Source of the DNA: Corynebacterium terpenotabidum Y-11
GTDB lineage: Bacteria; Actinomycetota; Actinomycetes; Mycobacteriales; Mycobacteriaceae
Assembly: GCF_000418365.1 (NCBI RefSeq)
Contig: NC_021663.1
Location: forward strand, 2,480,001-2,544,000
Direction: 5' to 3'
Length of the DNA stretch: 64,000 nt
Below are positions 45,224-54,718 of the stretch, piece after piece. The translations under genes were made by a program, and so were the position numbers. The notes under the pieces were generated by a model, which did no database searches, was not told where the DNA came from, and saw only the letters and a program-made list of their open reading frames with translations. The stretch's first letter is position 1. Each line of letters begins with the position of its first letter.

Positions 45224-46951
45224 TCAGAACAGGAAGAACTTCTGCGCCAGCGGCAGCGACTCCGCCGGGGCGATGGTGGCGGGCACACCGTCGACGGTGA
45301 CCTCGTAGGTGTCCGGATCAACGCGGATGTCCGCCACCCGGTCATTGCGGACCATGTCCTTCTTCCCGATACCCCGGGTGCCCGCCACCGGTAGGACTGT
45401 CGAGCTCAGACCCAGCATCGAAGGAACGCCTGCCTCGATCGCGGCCCGGCTCATGAAGGTCACCCGGGTGGTCGGCAGGGCGGTGCCGTAGTTGGCGAAC
45501 ATGTCGCGGTAGTACACCGGCTGCGGGGTGGCCAGGGACGCATTCGGGTCGCCCATCTGGGCGTAGGCGATCCGGCCCTGCCGCAGGACCAGCCGCGGCT
45601 TCGCGGCGAAGGTCTCCACCGGCCACAGCACCAGGTCGGCGAGCTTGCCGGGTTCGATGCTCCCGACATGCTCACTGATCCCCTGGGCGATCGCCGGGTT
45701 GCAGGTGATCTTCGCGACATAGCGCAGGACGCGCTCGTTGTCGTCGCCGTGGCCGGCGTCCTCCGCCAGCTCACCGAGTTCGGCACGACAGTGATGGGCG
45801 GTCTGGAAGGCGCGCTGCCAGGATTCCCCGACGCGCCCCATCGCCTGTGAATCGGAGCTGAAGATACTGATCAGGCCCAGATCGTGGAAAACGGTCTCGG
45901 CGGCGATGGTCTCGGCGCGCACGCGGGAATCGGCGAAGGCGACATCCTCGGGAATGTCGTGGGACAGATGGTGGCAGACCATCACCATGTCCAGCAGTTC
46001 CTCCACCGAGTTCACCGTGTACGGCAGTGTCGGGTTAGTGGACGCCGGCAGGACGTTCGGCATGCCGGAGACCCGCAGGATATCGGGGGCGTGGCCGCCG
46101 CCGGCGCCCTCGGAGTGGAAGGTGTGGATGGTGCGTCCGCCCATGGCGCGGGCCGAGGATTCGAAGAAACCGCCCTCGTTGAGAGTGTCCGTGTGGATGG
46201 CGAGCTGCACGTCGAACTCATCGCAGACGTCCAGGGCGTTGCGGATGTTCGCCGGGGTCGCACCCCAGTCCTCGTGGATCTTCAGGCCCGCGGCCCCGCC
46301 GATGATCTGCTCGCGCAGCGCCTCCGGCAGCGCACCGGAGCCCTTGCCGAGGAAACCGGTGTTCACGGTCATGCCCTCGGCGGCGCGCAGCATGAACTGC
46401 ACGCCGGACGCCCCGGGGGTGCAGGTCGTGCCGAGGGTTCCTTCGGCCGGTCCGGTACCGCCGCCGAAGAAGGTGGTGATGCCGCCGGCGAGGCCGTGCT
46501 CGGCCTGCTGCGGGGTGATGTAGTGGATGTGCGAATCCACCCCGCCGGCGGTGAGGATGCGGTGTTCACCGGCGATGACCTCGGTGCCGGGCCCGATGAC
46601 CAGCTCCGGGTCCACACCGTCCTGAGTGTTGGGGTTGCCGGCCTTGCCGATCTTCACGATTCGGCCGTCGCGGATGCCGACATCCCCTTTGACGACGCCG
46701 ACCTTCGCATCCAGCACGATGACGCCGGTGATGACCGTATCGAGGACGCCGGACGCCGCGGTGGCGGTCGGATCCTGTGCCATGCCGTCGCGCACGGCCT
46801 TGCCGCCGCCGTAGACGGACTCGTCACCGTAGGCGTCCGCGAGGAAGTCGGTGGTGATCCGGATGGTGAGGTTCGTGTCCGCCAGCGGCACGGTGTCCCC
46901 GGTGGTGGGTCCGTAGATCTCCTGGTAGCGGGGCCGGTCGATCGAGCTCAT
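45224..46951 (-). CDS. ureC: Urease alpha subunit
   Basis: 575 residues, full length. Nickel ligands and catalysis: [10 protein letters not shown] (two His), [12 protein letters not shown] (the lysine to be carbamylated, near 220), [11 protein letters not shown] and [20 protein letters not shown] (flap Cys-His). It hydrolyses urea to ammonia and carbamate. Its ATG overlaps the ureB stop. Sequence shows no missing active-site residue. Confidence 0.97.
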   Translation of the reverse strand: MSSIDRPRYQEIYGPTTGDTVPLADTNLTIRITTDFLADAYGDESVYGGGKAVRDGMAQDPTATAASGVLDTVITGVIVLDAKVGVVKGDVGIRDGRIVKIGKAGNPNTQDGVDPELVIGPGTEVIAGEHRILTAGGVDSHIHYITPQQAEHGLAGGITTFFGGGTGPAEGTLGTTCTPGASGVQFMLRAAEGMTVNTGFLGKGSGALPEALREQIIGGAAGLKIHEDWGATPANIRNALDVCDEFDVQLAIHTDTLNEGGFFESSARAMGGRTIHTFHSEGAGGGHAPDILRVSGMPNVLPASTNPTLPYTVNSVEELLDMVMVCHHLSHDIPEDVAFADSRVRAETIAAETVFHDLGLISIFSSDSQAMGRVGESWQRAFQTAHHCRAELGELAEDAGHGDDNERVLRYVAKITCNPAIAQGISEHVGSIEPGKLADLVLWPVETFAAKPRLVLRQGRIAYAQMGDPNASLATPQPVYYRDMFANYGTALPTTRVTFMSRAAIEAGVPSMLGLSSTVLPVAGTRGIGKKDMVRNDRVADIRVDPDTYEVTVDGVPATIAPAESLPLAQKFFLF

Positions 46952-47349
46952 CGGTTCGTCTCCAACTCATCGTTGCTGTGCAGGAATGCCGGGAGTTTCT
47001 CCAGCGCCGCCGCCTTCACCACCGGATCGTCCAGGGCGCCCTCGGTGAGCCCCGCGAAACCGTGGAGGACGCGGCGACCCCCGAAGTCCACCAGCTCGAC
47101 CTCACGGGTGTCGCCGGGTTCGAATCGGATCGCCAGGCCGGAGGGGATGGACAGGTGCATTCCCCAGGCTGCCTCCCGGTCGAAGGAGAGGGCCGGGTTG
47201 ACCTCGAAGAAGTGGTAGTGGGAACCGACCTGGACGGCGCGGTCACCGGTGTTGGACACGCGCAGGGTGAGGGTGCGGCGCCCCGGGTTGAGGTCGATGG
47301 TTTCCGCGGCACCGGGGGCGGTGCCGTAGCGGACGGCGGATCCGGACAT
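46948..47349 (-). CDS. ureB: Urease beta subunit
   Basis: 133 residues. [26 protein letters not shown] and [19 protein letters not shown] are the UreB hallmarks. Structural subunit that stabilises the UreC flap. It follows the His-rich gene by 11 bases and overlaps ureC by four. Confidence 0.95.
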   Translation of the reverse strand: MSGSAVRYGTAPGAAETIDLNPGRRTLTLRVSNTGDRAVQVGSHYHFFEVNPALSFDREAAWGMHLSIPSGLAIRFEPGDTREVELVDFGGRRVLHGFAGLTEGALDDPVVKAAALEKLPAFLHSNDELETNR

Positions 47350-47360
47350 GAGGTGTGCTC

Positions 47361-48170
47361 CTAGTGGTGGTGGCTGTGCGGGTGGTCATGCGAGTGGTCA
47401 TGCGGGTGGCCGTGCCCGTGGCCGTGCTCGTGGCCCTGCCCGTGGGCATGGGGATGGCCGTGCCCGTGGTGGTGGTCGGCGTCACCGTGAGAGTGGGCGA
47501 ACCCGGTCGCGTGGTCGGCAAGCAGACCGGCGGCGATGCCGTCGTCATGGTGGTCGCGCAGCAGATGCAGTGCGGTATGCGACGCCCGCTCCACTGCCGT
47601 GGTCAGGGCGGATGCCCGGAACAGCGGGACAGCCGTGCCGATGTCCTCCCCCACCGCGAGATCCGCCCGGATCTCGACGACCGTGGACGCCCCGAGCCGC
47701 CGCAGCCGTTCCCGGGCCTGCTCCGGGGTCGGCCAGGACCCCTCGAACGCGACCTCCACCTCCAGATCCTCGGAAAACTGCCGGGCCAGGCGGACCCGGC
47801 GCAACAGCTCGGCGTCCGCGAAGGGGTCCACTGTCCGGGCGAGGAAGAGCACGGCGTCCTTCCCCCGCGCGTCACGCAGGTGACGTCGCATCTCCGCGAT
47901 GGCCCGCGTCGCATCGATAAGGGACGGTCCGAGCACGACCTGGGCACCGGAGCGTTGCGCCCACTGCAGTGTCTGGGCCGCCTGGGTGACCGAGGTGAGG
48001 TCCCGATCGGTACCGGACGGGAGGACGATCAGCGGGGCATCCGCCCCCGTCGCCTGGTCAAGATACGGTGCAAGGCCCCGGGGGCCGGTGACGACCGGGG
48101 TCCCCGTGACTGCGGCGAGCGCCCCGGGGGTGGACGCCTCAGCGCCGGCGTAAAGAACGGTGACGCTCAT
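47361..48170 (-). CDS. CbiX/SirB-like protein with extreme His-rich tail inside the urease operon (nickel-handling candidate)
   Basis: 269 residues between ureA and ureB, 8 and 11 bases from its neighbours, so certainly co-expressed with urease. Residues 1-215 resemble the chelatase fold of CbiX/SirB ([14 protein letters not shown] in place of the VGHGSRD stretch, and [18 protein letters not shown] late), but the N-terminal catalytic His position is not His. The last 50 residues contain 23 histidines in GHGHPH-type repeats. UreE, the usual His-tailed nickel chaperone, is absent from the operon, so this protein may store or hand over nickel in its place. Function is inferred from position and composition. 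Confidence 0.75.
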   Translation of the reverse strand: MSVTVLYAGAEASTPGALAAVTGTPVVTGPRGLAPYLDQATGADAPLIVLPSGTDRDLTSVTQAAQTLQWAQRSGAQVVLGPSLIDATRAIAEMRRHLRDARGKDAVLFLARTVDPFADAELLRRVRLARQFSEDLEVEVAFEGSWPTPEQARERLRRLGASTVVEIRADLAVGEDIGTAVPLFRASALTTAVERASHTALHLLRDHHDDGIAAGLLADHATGFAHSHGDADHHHGHGHPHAHGQGHEHGHGHGHPHDHSHDHPHSHHH

Positions 48171-48178
48171 GCCTGCCC

Positions 48179-48484
48179 CTACTGCCCGATCGGGTCGTGC
48201 ACACTGACCAGCTTCGTCCCGTCCGGGAACGTCGCCTCCACCTGGATCAGGCTGAGCAGGTCGCGGACGCCGCTCTGGACCTGGTCGGGACCGAGGACCT
48301 GCGTACCGATCTCCATCGCCTCGGCGACGGTACGGCCGTCCCGGGCGGCTTCGACAACGGCTTCACTGATGAGGGCCGTCGCCTCTGGGACGTTGAGCTG
48401 CAGGCCGCGGGCGAGCCGACGGCGGGAGACTTCAGCAGCGGTGAACAGGAGGAGTTTCTCCTGTTCCCGGGGAGTGAGATCCAT
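48179..48484 (-). CDS. ureA: Urease gamma subunit
   Basis: 101 residues, [19 protein letters not shown] to [18 protein letters not shown], complete UreA. First gene of the operon. GGAAGGACG lies just before the ATG, and TACCGT about 30 bases upstream may be the operon -10, giving a short leader. The PepSY gene upstream on the same strand ends 71 bases away. Confidence 0.96.
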   Translation of the reverse strand: MDLTPREQEKLLLFTAAEVSRRRLARGLQLNVPEATALISEAVVEAARDGRTVAEAMEIGTQVLGPDQVQSGVRDLLSLIQVEATFPDGTKLVSVHDPIGQ

Positions 48485-48555
48485 GGCGTCCTTCCGGTGG
48501 GTGTCCCCCTACGGTACTGCCGGAACCGAGGGTCGCGCGCCGTCCGCCACGGTCT

Positions 48556-50061
48556 TTAACCGCGTGGAAACACCGTCCCGGCAGCTCCGGCAGATCTGGC
48601 GAGACCCCGACGCCCCAGATCCCACAGGGCGCTGAGCAGGATGAAGGCCAGGCATGTCACCCCGAACACCGGCGCGATGACGCCGTAGACCACGAGGGCC
48701 ACGCCCAGAATGAGAGTGCCGACGGTGGGGCGTCCCCAACCGGCGCGCGGCGGCGAGGCAGGGAGGAGGTTCCGGCGCGACTGTCCCTGAGGACCGCGAG
48801 GGCGCCGCATCCACCACATCGCGTAGCCACGGACCACCATGACGATGATCGCCGCAGCGAGCAGGAACAGCACGATCTGGTTCGGCAGGCCGAACAGGGT
48901 GCCCATGTGCAGCTGGATCATCCATGCGGTGGCCTGTGCCGCCAGCGGCCAGTCGGCGAAGTCGAGCCGGGAAGAGACCTTCCCGGTGGCCCAGTCGACA
49001 GCGATGGCGTTGTTGGCGAGCCGCCAGGAACTCCGGTTCTCGGTGACAGACCAGGCCGCCCCCTCGGCGGTCGGCGGCGTGAGCGTCATCGGAGTGCGCA
49101 GCTCCTGACGTGCGGTCGCCGCAACACGGTCGATGGAGCCGGCGTTGAGTCCGCTGACCCGCACCGGGGACATGGACGCCGTGGCGTGGTCCGCATGTCC
49201 GGCGTGGCCGGTGGACCCCGCAGCGGCAGTCGTCTGTGCCCCCGGAAGGTCGGTGGAGACCGACGGTGTCGTCCAGTGCAGATTCGCGCGGACCTCACTG
49301 ATGTTCGCGCCGGCGAACGTCGACCAGGTCAGGCCGGTGATCGTGAGGAACACCAGGCCAACGGCGACAACAGTCCCGGTCGCCCCGTGGCGTCGCATCA
49401 TCCGGGTGCGGCCCTTCCCGTCACGGCGCAGCATGCCTTTCATCCGGGAGCCGGCCGACCCCTTCCGCTGCCGCTGCCACAGAACGACGACGCCGCCCAC
49501 GGCAAGGACGCCGAGCCAGCTGGCCGCGAGTTCGGAGTACAGGCGTCCGCCCTCCCCGAGCCACAACATGCGGTGCCCCTCGCTCAACCACTGACGCAAT
49601 GGAAGGGCCGCCGAGCTGCCGTACTGGGTGCTGTCGCCGGCCACCTCACCGGAGTACGGATCGATGAAGACCGCACGCAGGGTGGATTCCGGCAGTGTCG
49701 GGTCGGTGAACAGGACGCGGGTGGTCTGCTCGGCGTCCCCGAGTCGGATCCCGGCGAGCGCCAAGTCGGGGTACTTCTCCTGCGCCGTCGCAACCTGGGC
49801 GCTCACCGGTTCGGCGGTCGGGTGCTCTTCCGTCGCCGAGGCGGTGAGCATGTCGTGGTAGGCGACCTGCTCAACGGTCGGCGCGACCGCGTAGAGCAGT
49901 CCGGTGACCGCGGCAACGAGGATGAACGGGGCGCAGAAGATGCCCGCGAAGACGTGCAGTCGGGTGAGCAGCCGTGGAGTCTGCCGGTTGGGGCGGGGCG
50001 CCGGGGCGGCAGCGGACGCCGGCCGGGCACCGGGCCGGGGTTGTTGTGTTGTTGTCGTCAC
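48556..50061 (-). CDS. PepSY-associated membrane protein (PiuB-like)
   Basis: 501 residues with four main membrane helices (first LHVFAGIFCAPFILVAAVTGLLYA) and two PepSY-like extracytoplasmic parts (AVFIDPYSGEVAGDS and AIAVDWATGKVSSRLDF). A His-rich patch TGHAGHADHAT lies in the outer loop. Such proteins are linked to iron-siderophore or copper/heme reduction at the membrane; the exact task is unknown. Divergent from the PCu(A)C copper chaperone gene across a palindrome-rich intergenic region, which favours copper. Confidence 0.78.
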   Translation of the reverse strand: MTTTTQQPRPGARPASAAAPAPRPNRQTPRLLTRLHVFAGIFCAPFILVAAVTGLLYAVAPTVEQVAYHDMLTASATEEHPTAEPVSAQVATAQEKYPDLALAGIRLGDAEQTTRVLFTDPTLPESTLRAVFIDPYSGEVAGDSTQYGSSAALPLRQWLSEGHRMLWLGEGGRLYSELAASWLGVLAVGGVVVLWQRQRKGSAGSRMKGMLRRDGKGRTRMMRRHGATGTVVAVGLVFLTITGLTWSTFAGANISEVRANLHWTTPSVSTDLPGAQTTAAAGSTGHAGHADHATASMSPVRVSGLNAGSIDRVAATARQELRTPMTLTPPTAEGAAWSVTENRSSWRLANNAIAVDWATGKVSSRLDFADWPLAAQATAWMIQLHMGTLFGLPNQIVLFLLAAAIIVMVVRGYAMWWMRRPRGPQGQSRRNLLPASPPRAGWGRPTVGTLILGVALVVYGVIAPVFGVTCLAFILLSALWDLGRRGLARSAGAAGTVFPRG

Positions 50062-50153
50062 AGCGCAGATAGTCGTTCAGACGGCGGGGAAAGTTCCGGG
50101 TGCTGTCCAGGAGTTTTCCAGCAATTGTCCGAGAACTTTCGGGGTACTTTCCG

Positions 50154-50174
50154 GGAAAGTTCCGGGAACTTTCC
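50154..50174. promoter_or_regulatory. 21-bp perfect palindrome, candidate metal-responsive operator
   Basis: GGAAAGTTCC and GGAACTTTCC flank a central G. Related half-sites repeat nearby: GGGAAAGTTCCGGG at 50087-50100 and AACTTTCGGGGTACTTTCC from 50134. TATTCT at 50190-50195 could be the -10 of the copper-chaperone gene, placing the palindrome over its -35 region. The regulator is unknown; the motif is unlike the known CsoR and CopR sites. Confidence 0.6.
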
Positions 50175-50248
50175 GGCTCTTCAACCGACTATTCTTAATG
50201 GAGGGGCAGGAACCCCCTGCCCGCGACTCCCTGACCGAGAGGACTACC

Positions 50249-50860
50249 ATGAAGACCTTCATGACCCGCCGAGGCGCTGCCCTGGCGCTCGCCGCCACCG
50301 TCTCCCTGACCCTGGCAGCGTGCAGTGACGACGATTCGGACGATGCCGCACAGACGACCACGGCCACCGACAGCACCACCGGCGCGGGCGAGACCACGGG
50401 CGCCGTCGCTGAGCAGGGAGCCGTCACCCTCGAGGACGGCTATGTCGCGGCAAAGGGCACCGACAAGGACATGACTGCCGTGTTCGGCGTCCTCACGAAC
50501 CACACCGACCAGGACATCCATCTCACGAAGGTCACCGGATCGCTGCCGGGCACGTATCAGTACCACGAGGTCGTCGACGGTGCGATGCGCGAAACCTCCG
50601 ACGGACTCACGGTCCCCGCGAACGGCACCCTGGAGCTGGCCCCCGGCGGTTACCACATCATGATCATGGACAACTCCGATGAGATCGCTGCCGGGGACGT
50701 GCTCACCCTCACCCTCACGGCCGAGGACGGGACGACCTATGAACTGACCGACATTCCGGTGCGCGTCCAGCAGTCGGGCCACGAGGACTACAGCACCGAC
50801 GAGACGGACACCGACGATATGAGCGGTATGGACATGGGTGGCGACGAGGCCGACAACTGA
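50249..50860 (+). CDS. PCu(A)C-type copper chaperone lipoprotein
   Basis: 203 residues. Signal peptide with lipobox LAAC, then a Ser/Thr-rich linker and the copper-binding cupredoxin-like domain. The H-x10-M-x21-H-x-M pattern is met by YQYHEVVDGAMRE and GGYHIMIMD. A Met/Asp-rich tail (DDMSGMDMGGDE) may add copper sites. Outside the membrane it holds Cu(I), typically for cytochrome oxidase assembly. GAGAGGA precedes the ATG. The ArsR gene converges from the right. Confidence 0.88.
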   Translation: MKTFMTRRGAALALAATVSLTLAACSDDDSDDAAQTTTATDSTTGAGETTGAVAEQGAVTLEDGYVAAKGTDKDMTAVFGVLTNHTDQDIHLTKVTGSLPGTYQYHEVVDGAMRETSDGLTVPANGTLELAPGGYHIMIMDNSDEIAAGDVLTLTLTAEDGTTYELTDIPVRVQQSGHEDYSTDETDTDDMSGMDMGGDEADN

Positions 50861-50867
50861 CCCGTGC

Positions 50868-51230
50868 TCAGTGCGCGTGCGTCCCGCCGAGATGGTGCAG
50901 CAGCCGGTGGACCCGCTCGTCGGTCAACGCATAGCGCATCATCCGGCCGTCCCGGGTCGCGGTGACGATCCCCGCGGTGGTCAGCAGGCGCAGGGCGGCG
51001 GACGCCGTGGCCGTCTTCACCCCGGCACGGTCGGCGAGTTCGGACATGGACAGCGTCCCCGGCCCCTCGTAGTGCAGCAGGGTGAGCAGGCGTAGGCGGG
51101 TGGGGTCGCCGAGGAGACGGAAAGTCTCGGACCAGTCATCGGACAGGGCACAGAGCTGCGCTGGCGCGTCCTGCGCCGACCCGTGACCGTGCACCTGGTC
51201 GTCCTGCGCGTGTGCGTCCCTGCTGGTCAT
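50868..51230 (-). CDS. ArsR-family transcriptional regulator
   Basis: 120 residues, winged helix. ETFRLLGDPTRLRLLTLLHYE and MSELADRAGVKTATASAALRLLTTAGIV are the ArsR DNA-binding core. His residues at both ends (QDDQVHGHGSA and RLLHHLGGTHAH) could sense metal; no CxC motif is present. TACAGT (51239-51244) is 8 bases before ATG 51230, which rules out the longer upstream frame. Adjacent to copper and cation-exchange genes. Confidence 0.85.
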   Translation of the reverse strand: MTSRDAHAQDDQVHGHGSAQDAPAQLCALSDDWSETFRLLGDPTRLRLLTLLHYEGPGTLSMSELADRAGVKTATASAALRLLTTAGIVTATRDGRMMRYALTDERVHRLLHHLGGTHAH

Positions 51231-51369
51231 GGTTCCGTACTGTAGTGCGGCCGAAGACATCGCGCGTCCCACTGCAACAACACGGGGTACCGGAGGGGCC
51301 TGCTGCCCCGGACCGGCCGTCGCCGGGCCAGCCAGCAGGCGCGTCCGTCCGGTCGCACCGTCGACGGCC

Positions 51370-52386
51370 TCAGGTCCTGGCGATGACGAGATAAGCCAGG
51401 TAGGCGACATAGAGCAGGACGAGCACGCCACCTTCCCGCCGGGTGATCCGGTGCCCGGACCGGCACATCGCGACGACCAGCGCAGACACCCCCGTCATCA
51501 CCAGCATGTCCACGTACAGCACCTCGTCCGGGACCGGGACCGCCGACGGTGCGACGAGCACGGTGAGACCGAGAATGAAGACGATGTTGTACACACTGGA
51601 CCCGATGAGGTTGCCGATCGCCATGGACGCCTGACCCCGCACCGTCGCCACCATCGCGGTCACCAGTTCCGGGGCGGACGTACCGACCGCCACGATGGTC
51701 AACCCGATCAGGGTGTCCGAGACACCCAGTTCCGTGGCGATCTCCACCGCACCGGTGACCAGTCGATCCGCACCGATGATGACCAGGACGATGCCACCGA
51801 CGAGGTAGCCGATGTCGCGCAGCAACTGGCCACGCCGTGATGCGGCGGTATCAGCGGGGAGACTGTCGCCGACGTCCGGCAGGGGCAGCGTCGCCTCCTG
51901 GTCGCTGGCTCCGCTCGCCTCGGGTACAGGTTCGCGGCCCCGGACCCGGCGCGTATGGCGCAGGATCAGCCAGGTGTAGACCACGCCGACAACGACCAGG
52001 ACCATCCCCGCTGGACGGGCGAGGCTGCCGCCGAGGGAGAGCACGAACAGCAGGACGGCGACGCCGGCCACGACCGGGAGGTCCAGGCGCAACATCTGCC
52101 GGCTGATGAGCACGGGGTGGAGGACTGCCGTGAGCCCGAGGATGAGCAGCAGGTTGACGATGTTGGTGCCGACGATGTTGCCGGTGACCAGGCCAGGACT
52201 GTCACGGAAGACCGCGTCGATCCCGACGGCAAGCTCCGGCATGCTACTGCCGATCGCCACGACGGTGAGGCCGACAACCATCGGCGGAATTCCCATCCTC
52301 CCGGACAGGGCGGTGGCGCCCCGGACCAGGAGTTCCCCGCCGACGACAAGGACCGCGAAGCCGAGGAGAAGCAGGAGCCAGCTCAT
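51370..52386 (-). CDS. CaCA-family calcium/sodium antiporter (YrbG-like)
   Basis: 338 residues, two homologous halves of about five helices. Each half has the ion-binding alpha-repeat: VAIGSSMPELAVG and VAVGTSAPELVTA, with GNIVGTNIVN and GNLIGSSVYN. Exchanges Ca2+ (or another divalent ion) for Na+ or H+. TAGGGT (52395-52400) is 8 bases before ATG 52386. Confidence 0.9.
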   Translation of the reverse strand: MSWLLLLLGFAVLVVGGELLVRGATALSGRMGIPPMVVGLTVVAIGSSMPELAVGIDAVFRDSPGLVTGNIVGTNIVNLLLILGLTAVLHPVLISRQMLRLDLPVVAGVAVLLFVLSLGGSLARPAGMVLVVVGVVYTWLILRHTRRVRGREPVPEASGASDQEATLPLPDVGDSLPADTAASRRGQLLRDIGYLVGGIVLVIIGADRLVTGAVEIATELGVSDTLIGLTIVAVGTSAPELVTAMVATVRGQASMAIGNLIGSSVYNIVFILGLTVLVAPSAVPVPDEVLYVDMLVMTGVSALVVAMCRSGHRITRREGGVLVLLYVAYLAYLVIART

Positions 52387-52480
52387 GGGTCCCCACCCTA
52401 GCGTGAGCAGCTGGGCAGCGATCCCCCTGTACCCCGAGCATGGGACGCTGCGCTCTCCTCCCGCTACCGCCGACCACTGC

Positions 52481-52524
52481 GCCGGGGACATGGGCCGGGG
52501 ACATGGGCCGGTGTTTCGCACCGG
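52481..52524. repeat. 13-bp direct repeats and hairpin upstream of the FecCD operon
   Basis: GCCGGGGACATGG occurs twice in tandem (52481-52506), followed by CCGGTG-TTTCG-CACCGG (52508-52524). It lies 70-110 bases before the permease start. Could be an operator or a terminator of an upstream transcript; no regulator can be named. Confidence 0.5.
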
Positions 52525-52591
52525 TAAAATCTCATTCAAACAGTCCATTGAATATGCGATCGGCAGGACACGGCCGGTAGCGTGAGCCCCT

Positions 52592-53671
52592 GTGACCTCC
52601 ACCGCCGACGTCCTCGGTCTCCGCGCCGCCCGTCGCCGCGCCCTGGCCTGGGTCACCGCCCTCACCCTGGCGCTCCTGGTCACGCTCATGATCAGCGTGG
52701 GATTCGGGGCGGTGAGCGTCTCGCCGACGGACTCCCTCCGGATCATCAGCCACCACCTCGTCGGCACCGCGCTGGACGCGTCAGACGGTGACCTCTTCCG
52801 GCACGACGCCGTCATCTGGACCATCCGCACCCCGCGTGCCGTCCTTGGCGCGTTCGTCGGCGCAGGCCTCGCCGTCGCCGGTGTGATCCTGCAGGCCACC
52901 GTCCGCAATATCCTCGCCGACCCCTACGTCCTCGGCGTGAACTCCGGCGCCTCGGTCGGTGCCGCCGCCGCGATCCTCACCGGCATCGGCGCCGGTTTCG
53001 GGGACTATGCACTGCAGACCAGTGCATTCCTCGGGGCGACGGTGGCGTCCTTCGGGGTCTTCGGCGTCTCCCGCGCAGGTGGACGGATCACCCCGACCCG
53101 CCTGATCATGGCCGGCGTCGCCGTCGGCTACGCCCTGTCCGCGCTGACCAGCTTCATGGTCTTCGCCTCCGATTCCGCCGAATCGGCCCGCTCGGTGATG
53201 TTCTGGCTACTCGGGAGCCTCGGGTTGGCGTCCTGGTCCGGACCATTGACGGCCACCGTCATCGTCGTCCTCGCTGTCACCGCCGTCCTGCTCGTCATCG
53301 GCCCCCGGTTGGACGCCCTCACCGTCGGCGACGAGACCGCACTCACCCTCGGGATCGACCCGGACAGGATGCGTATCGCGATGCTCGTCGTATCCTGCCT
53401 GCTCGTCGGCACGCTCGTCGCGATGGCCGGCTCGATCGGTTTCGTCGGGCTGGTCGTCCCGCACCTGGCCCGTCGCCTCGTCGGCGGCGCCCACCGCGCC
53501 GTGATCCCGGTCTCCGCACTCCTCGGGGCGGTCCTGCTGCTGTGGGCGGACATCGGTTCGCGCACGCTGCTCGCTCCGCAGGAGATCCCGATCGGCATCA
53601 TCACCGCCATCGTCGGCGCACCATTCCTGCTCCTGCTCGTCCACCGTATGCACGCCACCCCGACCGACTGA
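52592..53671 (+). CDS. FecCD-family ABC transporter permease
   Basis: 359 residues, about ten membrane helices. AGVILQATVRNILADPYVLGVNSGASVGAA and GSIGFVGLVVPHLARRLVG are the classical FecCD/BtuC signatures, the latter the ATPase-contact loop. Imports an iron complex, cobalamin, heme or another metal chelate. GTG 52592 with TAGCGT (52578-52583) 8 bases upstream. First gene of a four-gene operon; a single permease gene means a homodimer. Confidence 0.9.
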   Translation: MTSTADVLGLRAARRRALAWVTALTLALLVTLMISVGFGAVSVSPTDSLRIISHHLVGTALDASDGDLFRHDAVIWTIRTPRAVLGAFVGAGLAVAGVILQATVRNILADPYVLGVNSGASVGAAAAILTGIGAGFGDYALQTSAFLGATVASFGVFGVSRAGGRITPTRLIMAGVAVGYALSALTSFMVFASDSAESARSVMFWLLGSLGLASWSGPLTATVIVVLAVTAVLLVIGPRLDALTVGDETALTLGIDPDRMRIAMLVVSCLLVGTLVAMAGSIGFVGLVVPHLARRLVGGAHRAVIPVSALLGAVLLLWADIGSRTLLAPQEIPIGIITAIVGAPFLLLLVHRMHATPTD

Positions 53672-53698
53672 CGCGAGCGACCCGACCGGAGACAACCC

Positions 53699-54715
53699 AT
53701 GAGAATCCGCACCACCACCAACACCCTCAGTGCCGCCAGGGCCGTCAGTACCATCAGTGCCGTTGCAGCGTCCGCCCTCCTGCTCACCCTCACCGCCTGC
53801 AGCAGCGATGACCGGTCAGACGCCGCGATCAGCGTCGACAACTGCGGTGACACCGTCACCTTCGATGCACCGCCGGAGAACGTCACCATCCTCAAGTCTG
53901 CCCCGGTGACCACCTTGAGCGAGCTCGGTGTGCTCGACCGCGTGAAGAACCGGGCCGGGCTGTACCCGCCGGAGTACTTCAGCGACGAGACCAACGCAGC
54001 ATTGGACGAGATCCCCTCGATCACCGACAAGACCGACGAATCCGGGCACCTGCAGATCTCACGGGAAGAGGTCGTCACCACCGCACCCGACCTCGTAATC
54101 GGTGAGACGGACACGATCAACCGGCAGACCATGGCCAGCTCAGGCATCCCCGTCATCGAGGAACCCGCCTTCTGCGGATCCATCGAGGGCGTTGTGACCT
54201 GGGACGATGTCTGGGACCAGATCACCGTCTACGGCACCATCTTCGGCAAGGAGGAGGCGGCGGCGGCCTACATCGACGAGCTGCAGCAACGGCTCGATGC
54301 TGTCACGGACGCACCCACCGCCACGAAGCCTGACGGCAGCCCGTACAGCATCGCGGTGCTCTACCCCACCATCGGCGGCGGAGTCACCTATGCCTACGGC
54401 ACCGGGTCGATGGCCGCCCCCATCGTCGCGTCCGCAGGCGCGGAGAACACCTACGGTGACCAGACCGACCGCGTCTTCGAGGTGAGCGCCGAGGACATCG
54501 TCGACCGTAACCCGGACGTCATCCTCGCCCTGTACTCCGACGGACGCGAGGACCAGATCGTGGACGCCGTCAACCGCCTGCCCGGTATCGACCGGACCAC
54601 GGCCGGGAAGAACCAGCAGATCCTCCCGATGCTGCTCAACTTCGCCGAACCGCCGACCCCGCTGGGCGTCGACGGCCTGAAGAAACTCGACGCCTACCTG
54701 CGAGGACTGGACTAG
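53699..54715 (+). CDS. ABC transporter substrate-binding lipoprotein (metal-chelate type)
   Basis: 338 residues. Signal peptide with lipobox LTAC, then a class III binding-protein fold: VTFDAPPENVTILKSAPVTTLSELGVLDRV and APDLVIGETDTINRQ. An extra Cys pair (DNCGDTV and FCGSIEG) may be bridged. The ligand is unclear; iron chelates are the family default, but no iron-box candidate precedes this operon. Spacing of 27 bases to the permease and 3 bases to the ATPase. Confidence 0.88.
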   Translation: MRIRTTTNTLSAARAVSTISAVAASALLLTLTACSSDDRSDAAISVDNCGDTVTFDAPPENVTILKSAPVTTLSELGVLDRVKNRAGLYPPEYFSDETNAALDEIPSITDKTDESGHLQISREEVVTTAPDLVIGETDTINRQTMASSGIPVIEEPAFCGSIEGVVTWDDVWDQITVYGTIFGKEEAAAAYIDELQQRLDAVTDAPTATKPDGSPYSIAVLYPTIGGGVTYAYGTGSMAAPIVASAGAENTYGDQTDRVFEVSAEDIVDRNPDVILALYSDGREDQIVDAVNRLPGIDRTTAGKNQQILPMLLNFAEPPTPLGVDGLKKLDAYLRGLD

Positions 54716-54718
54716 ATC

